From: JAXMCK01 sp046349395
Lineage (GTDB): Bacteria; Pseudomonadota; Alphaproteobacteria; Geminicoccales; Geminicoccaceae
Length of the DNA stretch: 64,000 nucleotides
Assembly: GCA_046349395.1 (NCBI GenBank)
Contig: JAXMCK010000004.1
Location: 186,001 to 250,000 of the forward strand
Reading direction: 5' to 3'
The stretch's first letter is position 1. Each line of letters starts with the position of its first letter. The translations under genes were made by a program, and so were the position numbers. Below the pieces are notes generated by a model, which saw only the letters and a list, made by a program, of their open reading frames with translations, searched no databases and had not been told where the DNA came from. Below, in pieces: positions 27,563 through 36,451 of the stretch.

Positions 27563-28267
27563 TCAGGCAGCGTCGTGAAAGATGATGCCGAGCGTGTGCC
27601 TGCGACCCGAACGGACGCGGCTTACACCGTGCCGGAGATTGACCCGATAGGTGCCCCGTGTGCCGGCGACGGGCCGGTGGCGCACTGCAAAGACGGCGGC
27701 ATCCCCCTGCCCTAGCGGAATGACCTCCACTCGCGATTGTAGTCGCGGGCGCTGCTCCGTGACGACCAATTCCCCGCCCGTGAAATCGACGTCCGGTTCC
27801 GAGAGCAGGATCGTCACCTGGAGCGGAAAGACGTGCTCGCCATACAGGTCCTGGTGAAGGCAATTGAAGTCATCGGGGCCATAGCGGAGCAGCAAGGGTG
27901 TCGGCCGCTTCTGGCCCGCGTCATGACACCGTTCCAGGAACGCGCCGTGCTCCGCCGGATACCGTACCGAAACCCCGAGCGCCTCGTTCCAGCGATTGGC
28001 GATCGAGGCTAGCTGAAGATAGAGAGCCCTGCGGAGACCCGCGACGAGTTCCGGGAGCGGATAGGCGAAGTACTTGTACTCACCGCGCCCGAACCCGTGC
28101 CGGGCCATGACGACCCGGCTGCGGAACCGATCGTCCTCGTCGTAGAGGGCGGCGAGTGCCGAACACGACGCCGGCGGCAGAACACTCCTGATCACCGTCG
28201 CCCCGTGCGCATCGAGATCCGCCCCGACACCCCTCCAGTCGATGGCAGCCAACTCCGTCCCGCTCAT
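27563..28267 (-). CDS. 2-oxoglutarate/Fe(II)-dependent oxygenase
   Basis: 234 residues from ATG at MSGTELAAIDW. The double-stranded beta-helix metal site is visible: CLHQDLYGEHVFPLQ (HxD, about residue 142), the distal His in NLRHGVSRV, and the 2-oxoglutarate-binding Arg in GRRHTLGIIFHDA. GGELVV between them is also typical of prolyl-hydroxylase-like members. The substrate is unknown; a protein, a lipid or a small molecule are all possible. It stands alone on the minus strand. Confidence 0.87.
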   Translation of the reverse strand: MSGTELAAIDWRGVGADLDAHGATVIRSVLPPASCSALAALYDEDDRFRSRVVMARHGFGRGEYKYFAYPLPELVAGLRRALYLQLASIANRWNEALGVSVRYPAEHGAFLERCHDAGQKRPTPLLLRYGPDDFNCLHQDLYGEHVFPLQVTILLSEPDVDFTGGELVVTEQRPRLQSRVEVIPLGQGDAAVFAVRHRPVAGTRGTYRVNLRHGVSRVRSGRRHTLGIIFHDAA

Positions 28268-28345
28268 CGCTCGCCTCCTTCGCAGCCCCGACCCGTTTGC
28301 CCGAGCCGCTCGGGCGCCACGACCCGGAACCTGCGACGAACGCAA

Positions 28346-28371
28346 GCGGCGGCCGCCTTCGCGACCGCCGC
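28346..28371 (-). terminator. Hairpin downstream of the metallopeptidase gene
   Basis: GCGGCGG (28346-28352) pairs with CCGCCGC (28365-28371) around a 12-base loop, about 20 bases past the stop of the minus-strand metallopeptidase gene. No clear T-run follows. Confidence 0.45.
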
Positions 28372-28390
28372 CCGAGATCGAGGATCGAGA

Positions 28391-29494
28391 TCAGTTGACG
28401 TGGATGGGTATGTACGTCGCGTTGTTGCTGGGCACGCTGTCCGACACCCGGCTCTCCTTGTCGACGATCGTCCCGAGCCAGTAGTTCCGTCCGCGAGTCA
28501 GGTTCGACGGGATCGTCAGCGTCCGTCGGTAGGTCAGCACATTGTCCCGGGCCAGGGTCATGCCGGTATTTGTGGCGATCAGGCGGTCGGTCCGCGAGAT
28601 CACATCGTTCGTCGAGATGTACCAGCCGGTGTTGACGGTCTGGGTGTTCTTGCCGTTGTTCTCGTAGGAGAACTCCACCTGGACCGACTGGCCGCGGTTG
28701 ACGCGGTAGCCCGTCTCACCGTTCACGTTCCAGGTGGGCAACAGAATGCCGGACGTGTTGTAGATGCCGGTCTTCACGTGGCGCGAATACTGACCGTCGG
28801 CGAAGGAATACTTCCAGTGCGCGACGCCCAGGTCCTGGTAGTTGAACGACCAGGGACCGTACAGGAACACCGCACCATCGCTGGCGTCCTCGCCGAGATA
28901 GCCGCGCGCGGCCGAGCCGTTGGCCCAGATGTGCTCGAAGTCCGCACCCATGATGTTGTATTCGGTGTTCACGTGCAGCAGGCCCAGCGCGTGGCCCAAT
29001 TCGTGAACGCCGGTGCTCTGCAACTGGCGACGGGTGCCGGTGTAGCGGATGATGCTCGATTTCAGCTCGTCCGCCGTCCACTGGAACGGCGCGTTGTAGT
29101 CGAACACGACATCGGCTTCGTCACGATGGGTAATGACCCCGAAGAACCAGAAGCAGGTGTCCTGCCAGTAGGTAATGGCCGGAGCGCCCTGCAGCACGCT
29201 GGCGCTGGTGCTGCCCCAGACCTCGTTCTGGCCGTTGTCGATGGCGACGCCACCGGAATCGGTGCCGAGCGTGAAGAAGAACGGCGTGGGGTTCTGGTTG
29301 GTGAGATCGACCGTGCGCTGCAGGCCGTTGCGCCAGTAGCCGGTCGGGAAGCTGACCGAGCTGGCACCAAGGGCCGGAGAATTGGTGCCCCACTTGATCT
29401 TGGTGCCGAGGCAGTAGTTGACGTTGTACGCCATGGCGGGTGCCGACAGCGCGCAGAGCAGCGATGCCCCGATCAGGGCAAGTCTCGTCTTCAT
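28391..29494 (-). CDS. Secreted zinc metallopeptidase (HELGHxxGLxH, matrixin-like)
   Basis: 367 residues with a Sec signal peptide ending APAMAYN (about 1-23). The metzincin zinc site is complete: HELGHALGLLH at residues 164-174, followed by NIMG (Met-turn) at about 180. Residues about 255-365 look like a CARDB/Ig-like beta domain (VQVEFSYENNGKNTQTV in the middle), perhaps for adhesion. The N-terminal region lacks a clear cysteine-switch pro-segment. It lies 45 bases downstream of another secreted-protein gene on the same strand, likely one transcript. Confidence 0.85.
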   Translation of the reverse strand: MKTRLALIGASLLCALSAPAMAYNVNYCLGTKIKWGTNSPALGASSVSFPTGYWRNGLQRTVDLTNQNPTPFFFTLGTDSGGVAIDNGQNEVWGSTSASVLQGAPAITYWQDTCFWFFGVITHRDEADVVFDYNAPFQWTADELKSSIIRYTGTRRQLQSTGVHELGHALGLLHVNTEYNIMGADFEHIWANGSAARGYLGEDASDGAVFLYGPWSFNYQDLGVAHWKYSFADGQYSRHVKTGIYNTSGILLPTWNVNGETGYRVNRGQSVQVEFSYENNGKNTQTVNTGWYISTNDVISRTDRLIATNTGMTLARDNVLTYRRTLTIPSNLTRGRNYWLGTIVDKESRVSDSVPSNNATYIPIHVN

Positions 29495-29539
29495 GGCTGG
29501 TCTCTCAGCTAAAGGTCGGGATCGGACGGAAGCGGCCGG

Positions 29540-30529
29540 TCACTGCGCCTTGTTGCGCACGATCGACGGATCGTCCTTCGGCAGGGACTGCTCCTCGGCG
29601 ATGTCCGCCGCTGAGCGGGCCGGGCCGCCGGCCGAGCGGGACGCGCCGCCACTGGGCGGTGCCGCCGCGGTCGCCGTCGGTGCCGCGATCTGGTCCTGCG
29701 CCGTGACGCTCTGGAAGGTCGTCACCGCACGGCTGCCGCCGCCGACGGCCTCGATCATGGCCACGAACTTGGCGACGCTGAGCGAGCCACCACTGGCAGC
29801 ACGGCCGGAATTGCCCGTGGCGGCACCACCGCCGGCACCGCTCCGGTCGCCGGTGCTCGCACCGCCCGACCGCTCCGCCATCACGATCGTCGCCGGCGCC
29901 TCGGCCGCGTAGCGGCGCCGCGCCTCGTCCACGGTCATGCCGCGCTGGGCGATGATCGCCCGCACCTGCGGGTCCTTCAGCAACTCGTCGAACGACGGTG
30001 CCGGGAAGCTGATCCTGCCGAACGCCGCCGGGGCGGCACCGCTCGACACGACCTTGTTGTCGACCACCTTCTGGACCGGCGAGCCGCGGCCGTCGTGCAC
30101 GTTGTTGTTGAGGACGCGGAAGCGGCCGTCGATGCAGCTGACCAGCGGGCAGCCCTTCGCGCCGTTGTCCTGCACGAAGAGGATGTCCTCGTCGCCCGTC
30201 TGGAAGACAGGGACCTCCGAGGCGCGTAGGAAATGGCCGCGCCCGTCGGGGCCGCCGATGAAGCGCAGGCTGAAGCTGGCACTGCCCGTGCTGCCGCGCA
30301 CCGGATCGACCACCTGGTAGGTGACGATGGTATAGGGGACCGGACCCTGGCCGTTCCCGCCCGCGGCCGACATGCCGTAGTCGACCTTGCTGACCTTGGT
30401 TTGGGCCACGAACTTGGCGGCACCCGCCAGCTTCGTGAGGTCGGGCGTATCCGCTCGGGCGGTGCTCGCCGTTCCTGCCAGCAGGCAGGCGATCGCGGCG
30501 GCGATAGGCACACTTCTGCGCATCGACAT
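29540..30529 (-). CDS. Secreted protein of unknown function
   Basis: 329 residues from ATG (MSMRRS), with a signal peptide (about 1-27, ending TARA). A folded N-terminal part (about 30-200) shows VPYTIVTYQVVDPVRG, FSLRFIGGPDGRGHFLRA, EDILFVQDNGAKGCPLVSC (quoted in part) and a single Cys pair; the C-terminal third is low-complexity Gly/Ser/Ala/Pro. The N-terminal pattern looks like a beta-rich periplasmic or surface domain, but I cannot name the family. It is the first gene of a pair with the metallopeptidase and could be its substrate, inhibitor or scaffold. Confidence 0.7.
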   Translation of the reverse strand: MSMRRSVPIAAAIACLLAGTASTARADTPDLTKLAGAAKFVAQTKVSKVDYGMSAAGGNGQGPVPYTIVTYQVVDPVRGSTGSASFSLRFIGGPDGRGHFLRASEVPVFQTGDEDILFVQDNGAKGCPLVSCIDGRFRVLNNNVHDGRGSPVQKVVDNKVVSSGAAPAAFGRISFPAPSFDELLKDPQVRAIIAQRGMTVDEARRRYAAEAPATIVMAERSGGASTGDRSGAGGGAATGNSGRAASGGSLSVAKFVAMIEAVGGGSRAVTTFQSVTAQDQIAAPTATAAAPPSGGASRSAGGPARSAADIAEEQSLPKDDPSIVRNKAQ

Positions 30530-30908
30530 GGTTTCCTCCAGGAAACGGGGCACTCTGTAGTCGACGCTCAGTCTTCCATGCAGATCGATGCATTGATCAC
30601 CACACCATCGGCGGGCGATCCCTGTCAACGATCCGTGTGCCTTCGGGATTATCTTGCTGGCGTCGAACTACGTACCCCGCCTATCGACCATTGACATGGG
30701 CTGGTCTGTGAAGATTGTCACATCTTTCACGATCAGGATTCCACGCCTGTCGTTCGTCTCAAGAAAACTTGTCGAAGGCCGCCGCATCGGTTGCCCGTAG
30801 CGGTCGTCGGTCCCGAGCACGCCAGCCATGCCGCAGCGGGGTGCCGCCGTGCTTGACTTCCACCCCTGCTCCCTGCCTCGTGCGGCCGGCAGGACGAGGG
30901 AGGCCGGA
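30530..30908. other. Intergenic stretch, no gene seen
   Basis: About 380 bases between the divergent secreted-protein and RraA-like genes. No frame resembles a gene. The segment 30690-30770 is relatively AT-rich and probably holds the promoters; no clear motif is seen. Confidence 0.5.
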
Positions 30909-31607
30909 ATGAGCATCGACCTGAAGCTGCTCGACCAGTTGCGAGCGTTCGACACGCCCACGATCTGCAATGCGCTGGAGATCGTGACGCCCGAGCGGCG
31001 CGCCACCGGCTTCACCGACCGCCCCTTCGTCTGCGCCCTGCCCGACCTGAAGCCGATCGTCGGCTTCGCCCACACCGCCACCATCCGTGCCCGCGAGCCG
31101 GCGAAACAGAGCAAGGCCGAGGCGCGCGAGCTTCGCCTCGCCTACTACGCCTACATGGCGGAAGCGCCGCAACCGGCGATCACGGTGATCCAGGACCTCG
31201 ACGAGGAGCCCGGCTTCGGCGCCTTCTGGGGCGAGGTGAACACGGCCATCCACCAGGGCCTGGGCTCGCTCGGCTGCATCACCAACGGCTCGATCCGCGA
31301 CCTCGACGTGATCGCCCCGCAGTTCCAGCTCCTGGCCGGCCGCGTCGGCCCCTCCCACGCCTGGGTCCATGTCGAGGCGATCCGGGTCGAGGTCGAGGTG
31401 CACGGCATGCGCGTGGCGCCTGGCGACATCATCCACGCCGACCGGCACGGTGCCGTCGTCATCCCACCGCAGGCCCTATTCGACCTGCCGGCCGCGATCG
31501 AGCTGCTCACCCGCCGCGAGGCGGTCATCCTCAAGGCCGCCCGCGCCCAGGGCTTCGACTTCGAGAAGCTCGCCGCCGCCATGGGCGAGGCCGACGAGAT
31601 CCACTGA
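30909..31607 (+). CDS. RraA-like / HMG aldolase-family protein
   Basis: 232 residues, with an AGG-rich ribosome site just ahead of the ATG. The RraA/dimethylmenaquinone-methyltransferase-like fold is recognised from DTPTICNALE at the start, GEVNTAIHQGLGSLGCITNGSIRD (metal and substrate loop, quoted in part) and the HGAVVIPPQ end. Many such proteins are oxaloacetate decarboxylases or 4-hydroxy-4-methyl-2-oxoglutarate aldolases, not regulators of RNase E. No catabolic neighbours define the substrate. The convergent transporter gene follows. Confidence 0.87.
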   Translation: MSIDLKLLDQLRAFDTPTICNALEIVTPERRATGFTDRPFVCALPDLKPIVGFAHTATIRAREPAKQSKAEARELRLAYYAYMAEAPQPAITVIQDLDEEPGFGAFWGEVNTAIHQGLGSLGCITNGSIRDLDVIAPQFQLLAGRVGPSHAWVHVEAIRVEVEVHGMRVAPGDIIHADRHGAVVIPPQALFDLPAAIELLTRREAVILKAARAQGFDFEKLAAAMGEADEIH

Positions 31608-31623
31608 CCGGCGACGAGCGCCT

Positions 31624-32550
31624 TCAGCGCGCGCCCGCCACCTCCCGGCGGCGCGGCGAGAAGGTCACGGTCGCGATCACGACCGCACCGACGATGACGC
31701 CGGCACCCAGGAGGGCGCCGTTGCCCGGGCGCTCGGCGAAGGCCAGCCAGACCCAGAGCGGGTTCAGCACGACGTCGAGCAGCGAGATCAGGGTGATCTG
31801 CACCGCCGGGACGTCGCGCGCCCCGCGCGGCAGCAGGAACACCGGCAGGCCGAGCTGCACGCAGCCCATGAAGGCGATCAGCGCGAAATCGTGCAGGCTG
31901 ACCGAGAAGCCACCGTTGGCCGCGATGCACAGGGCACAGGTGGCGAAGCCGGCGATGACGAAAGCGAATTCCAGGTCGACGTGACGGTAGCGCCTGAGTG
32001 CTATCATCTCGCCGGCGAAGCAGGCGGCGTTGGCGACGGCGGCCAGATCGCCCAGCATGGTGACGCGGCCCGTCGGGTCCGCCCCCGACACCATGAGCCA
32101 GACCCCGAAGAGTGCGGCCACCGCCGCAGCAGCCACACGTGCCGTCGTCCTCTCGCGCAGGAACAAGGGTGCCAGGAACGCCGCGAACACCGGCGAGGTG
32201 GCACCGATCGCCACCGCGTTGGCGACCGAGGTATTGTTGATCGCCAACATGTAGAAGGTCGAGCCCGTGACGTAGAACAGGGCCACGATCAGCGACGGCT
32301 CGAGCCAGCTACGCTCCGGCGGCGGGATGAAGCGCGGCCCGCGCATGAAGCGCAGCGCCAACAGCACCGCCACCGCCATGACGCCCGAGCGCCCGGCATT
32401 GATCTCGAGGGCACTGGCCGTCGTCATGGACCGCACGACGAGGCCGATCGTGCTCCACAGGCAGGTGACGAAGAGAAGCCGCGCGACGCTCGTCCAGTAG
32501 TCGCGCGAGGAGGCGACGCCCGCGGGAGCGACGTCGGCCTGGACCGCCAC
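31624..32550 (-). CDS. EamA-family (DMT) membrane transporter
   Basis: 308 residues with ten predicted helices in two EamA repeats. The repeats show LLFVTCLWSTIGLVVR and the conserved NTSVANAVAIGATSPVFAAFLAPLFL segment of DMT exporters (quoted in part), and a second repeat from about residue 165. Members export or import metabolites; substrate unknown. It ends 17 bases from the convergent RraA-like gene, and ssb ends 8 bases upstream of its start, so it may be in the same transcript as ssb. Confidence 0.88.
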   Translation of the reverse strand: MAVQADVAPAGVASSRDYWTSVARLLFVTCLWSTIGLVVRSMTTASALEINAGRSGVMAVAVLLALRFMRGPRFIPPPERSWLEPSLIVALFYVTGSTFYMLAINNTSVANAVAIGATSPVFAAFLAPLFLRERTTARVAAAAVAALFGVWLMVSGADPTGRVTMLGDLAAVANAACFAGEMIALRRYRHVDLEFAFVIAGFATCALCIAANGGFSVSLHDFALIAFMGCVQLGLPVFLLPRGARDVPAVQITLISLLDVVLNPLWVWLAFAERPGNGALLGAGVIVGAVVIATVTFSPRRREVAGAR

Positions 32551-32558
32551 GGTGCGGC

Positions 32559-33101
32559 TCAGAACGGAATGTCGTCGTCGAGATCCTGCGGCACCGGTCG
32601 CGGCCGCGAGCCTGCCGGCGGCCGCCCGCCACCGCCGCCGCGCGTCGGCGCCCCACCGCCGCCACCCCCGCCATAGTCTGAGACGGGCATGTCGTAATCG
32701 TCCGGTCCGCCGACCTCGCGCCCGCCACCCGCATCGTCGCCCCGGCCACCGCCGCCACCGAGCAGCACCAACTCACCCCGGAAGCGCTGCAGCACGATCT
32801 CGGTCGTGTAGCGCTCCTGGCCGCTCTGGTCCTGCCACTTGCGGGTCTGCAGCTGGCCTTCGAGGTAAACCGTCCGGCCCTTCGTCAGATACTTCTCGGC
32901 GACTTCGGCGAGGTTCTCGTTGAAGATCACGACCCGATGCCACTCGGTGCGCTCCTTCTGCTCACCCGACTGGCGGTCGCGCCAGCGCTCCGAGGTCGCC
33001 ACCGTGATGTGGACGATCTTCTGGTTGCCCTGGGTGTAGCGGACCTCGGGATCGCGTCCGAGATTGCCGACCAGGATGACCTTGTTGACGCTGCCCGCCA
33101 T
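32559..33101 (-). CDS. ssb: Single-stranded DNA-binding protein
   Basis: 180 residues. The OB-fold domain (about 1-115) begins MAGSVNKVILVGNLGRDPE and includes the ssDNA-contact strand WHRVVIFNENLAEVAEKYLTKG (quoted in part). A Gly/Arg-rich linker (GGGGGRGDD, GGGGGGAP) leads to the acidic C-terminal tip DDDIPF that recruits partner enzymes. It binds ssDNA as a tetramer in replication and repair. I did not see a GTTC-N7-GTTC LexA box in the upstream spacer. Confidence 0.97.
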   Translation of the reverse strand: MAGSVNKVILVGNLGRDPEVRYTQGNQKIVHITVATSERWRDRQSGEQKERTEWHRVVIFNENLAEVAEKYLTKGRTVYLEGQLQTRKWQDQSGQERYTTEIVLQRFRGELVLLGGGGGRGDDAGGGREVGGPDDYDMPVSDYGGGGGGGAPTRGGGGGRPPAGSRPRPVPQDLDDDIPF

Positions 33102-33274
33102 GATCCGTTCCGCCTTGCGCGAGGCCTTCCGTTCTACCGATTGGCGCGCGCTTCGCCTAGGGTACTGCCACTACCCCCTCCGGCTCTGCAACGAGCGCCA
33201 CTTAGCAGAGTTTCTTTGATCGTAAGGTGAACATTGTCATAATCCCAGGACTATCCGGCCGCAGAAGGAAAATA

Positions 33275-33303
33275 TTGACACCTTTTCTCAACTGAAATTT
33301 TAC
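33275..33303 (+). promoter_or_regulatory. Candidate sigma-70 promoter of the RTX-repeat gene
   Basis: TTGACA (33275-33280), 17-base spacer, TTTTAC (33298-33303), in an AT-rich segment about 57 bases upstream of the ATG. The -35 is consensus and the -10 poor. Confidence 0.4.
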
Positions 33304-33359
33304 TCCGTACCGGGCTACGGCTACCCGCCGTTGGCAGCGTCGGCTGGGGCACGATCATC

Positions 33360-34799
33360 ATGGCAAGGCTCTTCGGCACGCGTGCGAACAACACGCTCGT
33401 CGGCACGCTCGGCGCCGACCTCCTCGTCGGCGGCGCCGGTGACGACAGGCTGGCGGGCGGCGCCGGTGCCGATACCCTGCAGGGTGGCGACGGTAACGAC
33501 TGGCTCACCGGCGGGACGGGCAAAGATATCCTCGACGGTGGCAACGGCATCGACACCGCCGCCTATGACGACAGCCTTACCTCCGTCACCGTCGATCTCA
33601 ACCTCCACACCGCTATCCGCGGAACCGAGGTCGACACGCTCACGAGCATCGAGCGGATCTACGCTTCCGACAGCGCCGACACACTGATCGGCGATGCCTA
33701 CGACAACCTCTTCTGGGGACGGGGCGGCAACGACGACCTGCGCGGCAACGCCGGCAACGACTCGTTCGTCGGTGGCCTCGGCAACGACCGCATCGACGGC
33801 GGCATCGGCTGGGACACGATATACTACAACGATGCGGCCACCCCTATCGCCGCCAATCTGGCGACGGGCGTCGTCACGCGCGGCACCGAAACCGATACGG
33901 TCATCGGGATCGAGAGCATCTATGCCTCCACGGGCAACGACACCCTAACCGGCGACGCGTTCGGCAACGGCTTCATCGGTGGCGCCGGGAACGACCGGAT
34001 CGACGGCGGTGCCGGGAGCGACACCGTCTACTATCACGATCTCGTCACGCCGGTGACGGTCAACCTGTTGACGGGCGTGGCGACCCGTGGCCTCGAGACC
34101 GACACCCTGCTCAACGTCGAGAACGTGTACGGTTCGACCGGCAACGACTCGATCACTGGCAACGATCTCGCCAACACCCTTTGGGGAAACGCGGGCGACG
34201 ACCGCCTCGTCGGCGGCAACGGCGACGACGTCCTGGTGGGCGGTCCCGGCAACGATATCCTGGACGGCGGCATCGGCATCGACACCGCCAACTTCTCGGG
34301 TTCGTCGGGCGTGCTGGTCATTCTGGGATCTGACGGCTTCGCCGACGACGGCTATGGCGGCTTCGACACGCTGGTGGGCGTCGAGAACTTGGTCGGGACG
34401 TCGTTCTACGATTATCTTGAAGGCGATAGCGGCGCCAATCGTCTGGACGGCGGTGCCGGCGACGATTGCCTGTTCGGCGACGCCGGCAATGACGTGCTCG
34501 TAGGCAATACCGGCAACGATATGCTGGTGGGCGGTCCGGGCAACGATTTGATGTACGGCGGCGCCGGTGCCGACACCTACTATTGGTACGCGCCGGCCGT
34601 GGAAGGCGGCAAGGTCGGTGCCGACGTCGTCGCGGACTTCGCCGCCGAGGATACGCTGGCAATCTCCAAGGGCTACACCGTCTCCGGCTTCGGCACCTCG
34701 ACGCTGACGCTCTCCCTCGCCGGCGTCGTTCAGGGAACGATCACGACGACGAACTATATCCTGCAGGCGAGCGACGTCGACTTCTCGATGGTGCCCTGA
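33360..34799 (+). CDS. RTX (hemolysin-type calcium-binding) repeat protein
   Basis: 479 residues made almost wholly of RTX nonapeptides (GGAGDDRLAGGAG type) grouped in four or five blocks, each followed by a beta segment such as YYNDAATPIAANLATG and an IESIYAST or IENVYGST type joint. The last about 60 residues (DVVADFAAEDTLAISKG on) look like the C-terminal targeting region of type I secreted proteins. There is no toxin, lipase or protease domain and no signal peptide, so it may be a surface-layer, adhesion or calcium-sink protein. No type I transporter gene is in the window. Confidence 0.9.
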   Translation: MARLFGTRANNTLVGTLGADLLVGGAGDDRLAGGAGADTLQGGDGNDWLTGGTGKDILDGGNGIDTAAYDDSLTSVTVDLNLHTAIRGTEVDTLTSIERIYASDSADTLIGDAYDNLFWGRGGNDDLRGNAGNDSFVGGLGNDRIDGGIGWDTIYYNDAATPIAANLATGVVTRGTETDTVIGIESIYASTGNDTLTGDAFGNGFIGGAGNDRIDGGAGSDTVYYHDLVTPVTVNLLTGVATRGLETDTLLNVENVYGSTGNDSITGNDLANTLWGNAGDDRLVGGNGDDVLVGGPGNDILDGGIGIDTANFSGSSGVLVILGSDGFADDGYGGFDTLVGVENLVGTSFYDYLEGDSGANRLDGGAGDDCLFGDAGNDVLVGNTGNDMLVGGPGNDLMYGGAGADTYYWYAPAVEGGKVGADVVADFAAEDTLAISKGYTVSGFGTSTLTLSLAGVVQGTITTTNYILQASDVDFSMVP

Positions 34800-34882
34800 C
34801 CGGCTAGCACTGGCGCTTCCACCGGGGGTCGCCGGCGGCGGTCCAAGGAGGGTCACGCTCATCTGACCCGTGGAAGGTGCCC

Positions 34883-36217
34883 ATGGCCGACCGGATCGGC
34901 CCCTCGCCCGCTGTCACAGCACTCCTCGCCCATGCCGACACGGAGGCTCAGCGGACCTCGTCGCTGATCCGCATCGGCATCCTCCTCGTGATGGGCGGCC
35001 TCTTCGTGCTGCTCCATCCGAGCGACGTGCCCGACCGGTTCATCGCCATCGTGCTCGGCGCCGAGGTCATCTACCTCGTTGTGGCAATCGCCGGCTGGTG
35101 GACGGCCCGCCGCGGACAGGTCGAGTTTCGCCTAACCGTGGCCCTTGCCGTCATGGACGCCGTGCTCCTCGTCGCCATGCTGGTCGGCGGCCTCCGCGTC
35201 CTGGGGGTGCCGCCGGCACTCTTCGGCGCCGCCCCACCCTTCATTGTCGCCTTCCTACTCCTCGCCCTCGGCGCGTTCCGCTTCACCCCGCTACCGATCC
35301 TGATCACGACCGCCCTCCTGGCCGTCTACGGCATCGTTGTGGCATTCACGCAGGGCTCAACCCATGTCCGTCTCCTGACGGGCGAAGACATGCCGGGCCT
35401 GCCGGTCCCCTTCTTCGAGGCAGGCATCAACCTGCTTCGCGTCGCCCTACTTGCGGCCGTCGCCCTGGTGCTGGGCGCAGCCGTCGTCCGCAACCGCCGG
35501 CTCGTCCTGCGCGCCGCCGAGATCGGCGAGCGTGCTGCCAATCTCGCCCGCTATCTCCCCCCGCCCGTCGCCGCCCGTGTCGCCGAGGAGGGGACGGCCG
35601 CCCTCAGCCGCGGCCGGGAGCAGCCGGTCGCCGTGCTGTTCGCCGACGTTGTCGGCTTCACCACGCTCGCCGAGCGGCTGTCGCCGGAGCAGGTGGGCAC
35701 GCTGCTCACCGATCTGCGCGCCGTGCAGCGGCAGGCGGTCGAGCGCCACGGCGGCATTGTCGACAAGTTCGTCGGCGACGGCATGATGGCGGTCTTCGGT
35801 GTGCCCGACCCGTCGCCTGGAGCCGCGGCTGCGGCCATCGTCGCGGCCGAATCCCTCCTGGCGGCGATGGCGCGCTTCAACGAGGGCCGCGATACGCCGG
35901 TGGCACTGGGCATCGGTGTCCACGCCGGTCCGGCCTTCGTCGGCGCAGTCGGCGACGAGGAGCGCCTCGAATACGCGGTCCTCGGCGACACGGTGAACGT
36001 GGCCCAGCGCGTCGAGCGCCTCACCCGCGAGACGGGGCATGCGCTGCTCGTGACGGACGCCGCTCTGACGGCGGCGGGCCACGAGCCGACCGGCTGGGAC
36101 GAGCTGCCGGACCGCCGCGTCCGTGGTCGCGCCGAGGCGATCACCGTTCTGGCACCGCATGATGCCGGACCGTCTACGGGCGCGGCCCTCGCCATATCCG
36201 CGCCCGCGGATTTCTGA
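34883..36217 (+). CDS. Membrane-anchored class III adenylate/guanylate cyclase
   Basis: 444 residues from ATG (a GTG two codons upstream is possible). About six transmembrane helices occupy residues 30-205, followed by a class III cyclase domain (about 245-410). Metal site motifs are FADVVGFTTL and DKFVGDGMM, and the nucleotide-selecting Lys is present; the second selecting position reads EYAVLGDTVN. An adenylate cyclase is likely, though the second residue is atypical. There is no cyclase regulator or phosphodiesterase nearby. It is a second cyclase in the window, unlike the soluble receiver-linked one. Confidence 0.88.
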   Translation: MADRIGPSPAVTALLAHADTEAQRTSSLIRIGILLVMGGLFVLLHPSDVPDRFIAIVLGAEVIYLVVAIAGWWTARRGQVEFRLTVALAVMDAVLLVAMLVGGLRVLGVPPALFGAAPPFIVAFLLLALGAFRFTPLPILITTALLAVYGIVVAFTQGSTHVRLLTGEDMPGLPVPFFEAGINLLRVALLAAVALVLGAAVVRNRRLVLRAAEIGERAANLARYLPPPVAARVAEEGTAALSRGREQPVAVLFADVVGFTTLAERLSPEQVGTLLTDLRAVQRQAVERHGGIVDKFVGDGMMAVFGVPDPSPGAAAAAIVAAESLLAAMARFNEGRDTPVALGIGVHAGPAFVGAVGDEERLEYAVLGDTVNVAQRVERLTRETGHALLVTDAALTAAGHEPTGWDELPDRRVRGRAEAITVLAPHDAGPSTGAALAISAPADF

Positions 36218-36451
36218 GGGCACGCAGCCCCGCGCGCAATCGTGTGTGCCACGATGGGGACATGTGTGGTCAGTAGATCACGCATCATCAACAATGATGA
36301 CACGAGGAGCTGCGGATCTGCGCATTCGCTACGCACAAGAATGCATGCCTGTGCAGCAGTTGGAAAAATATCTGCCGCTCCCGGTTGTCGGCAGGCGGGC
36401 GCAGGTTAGCCTACCCGACAACACGAACTTGGCTCAGCCGGGAGCTATTGA

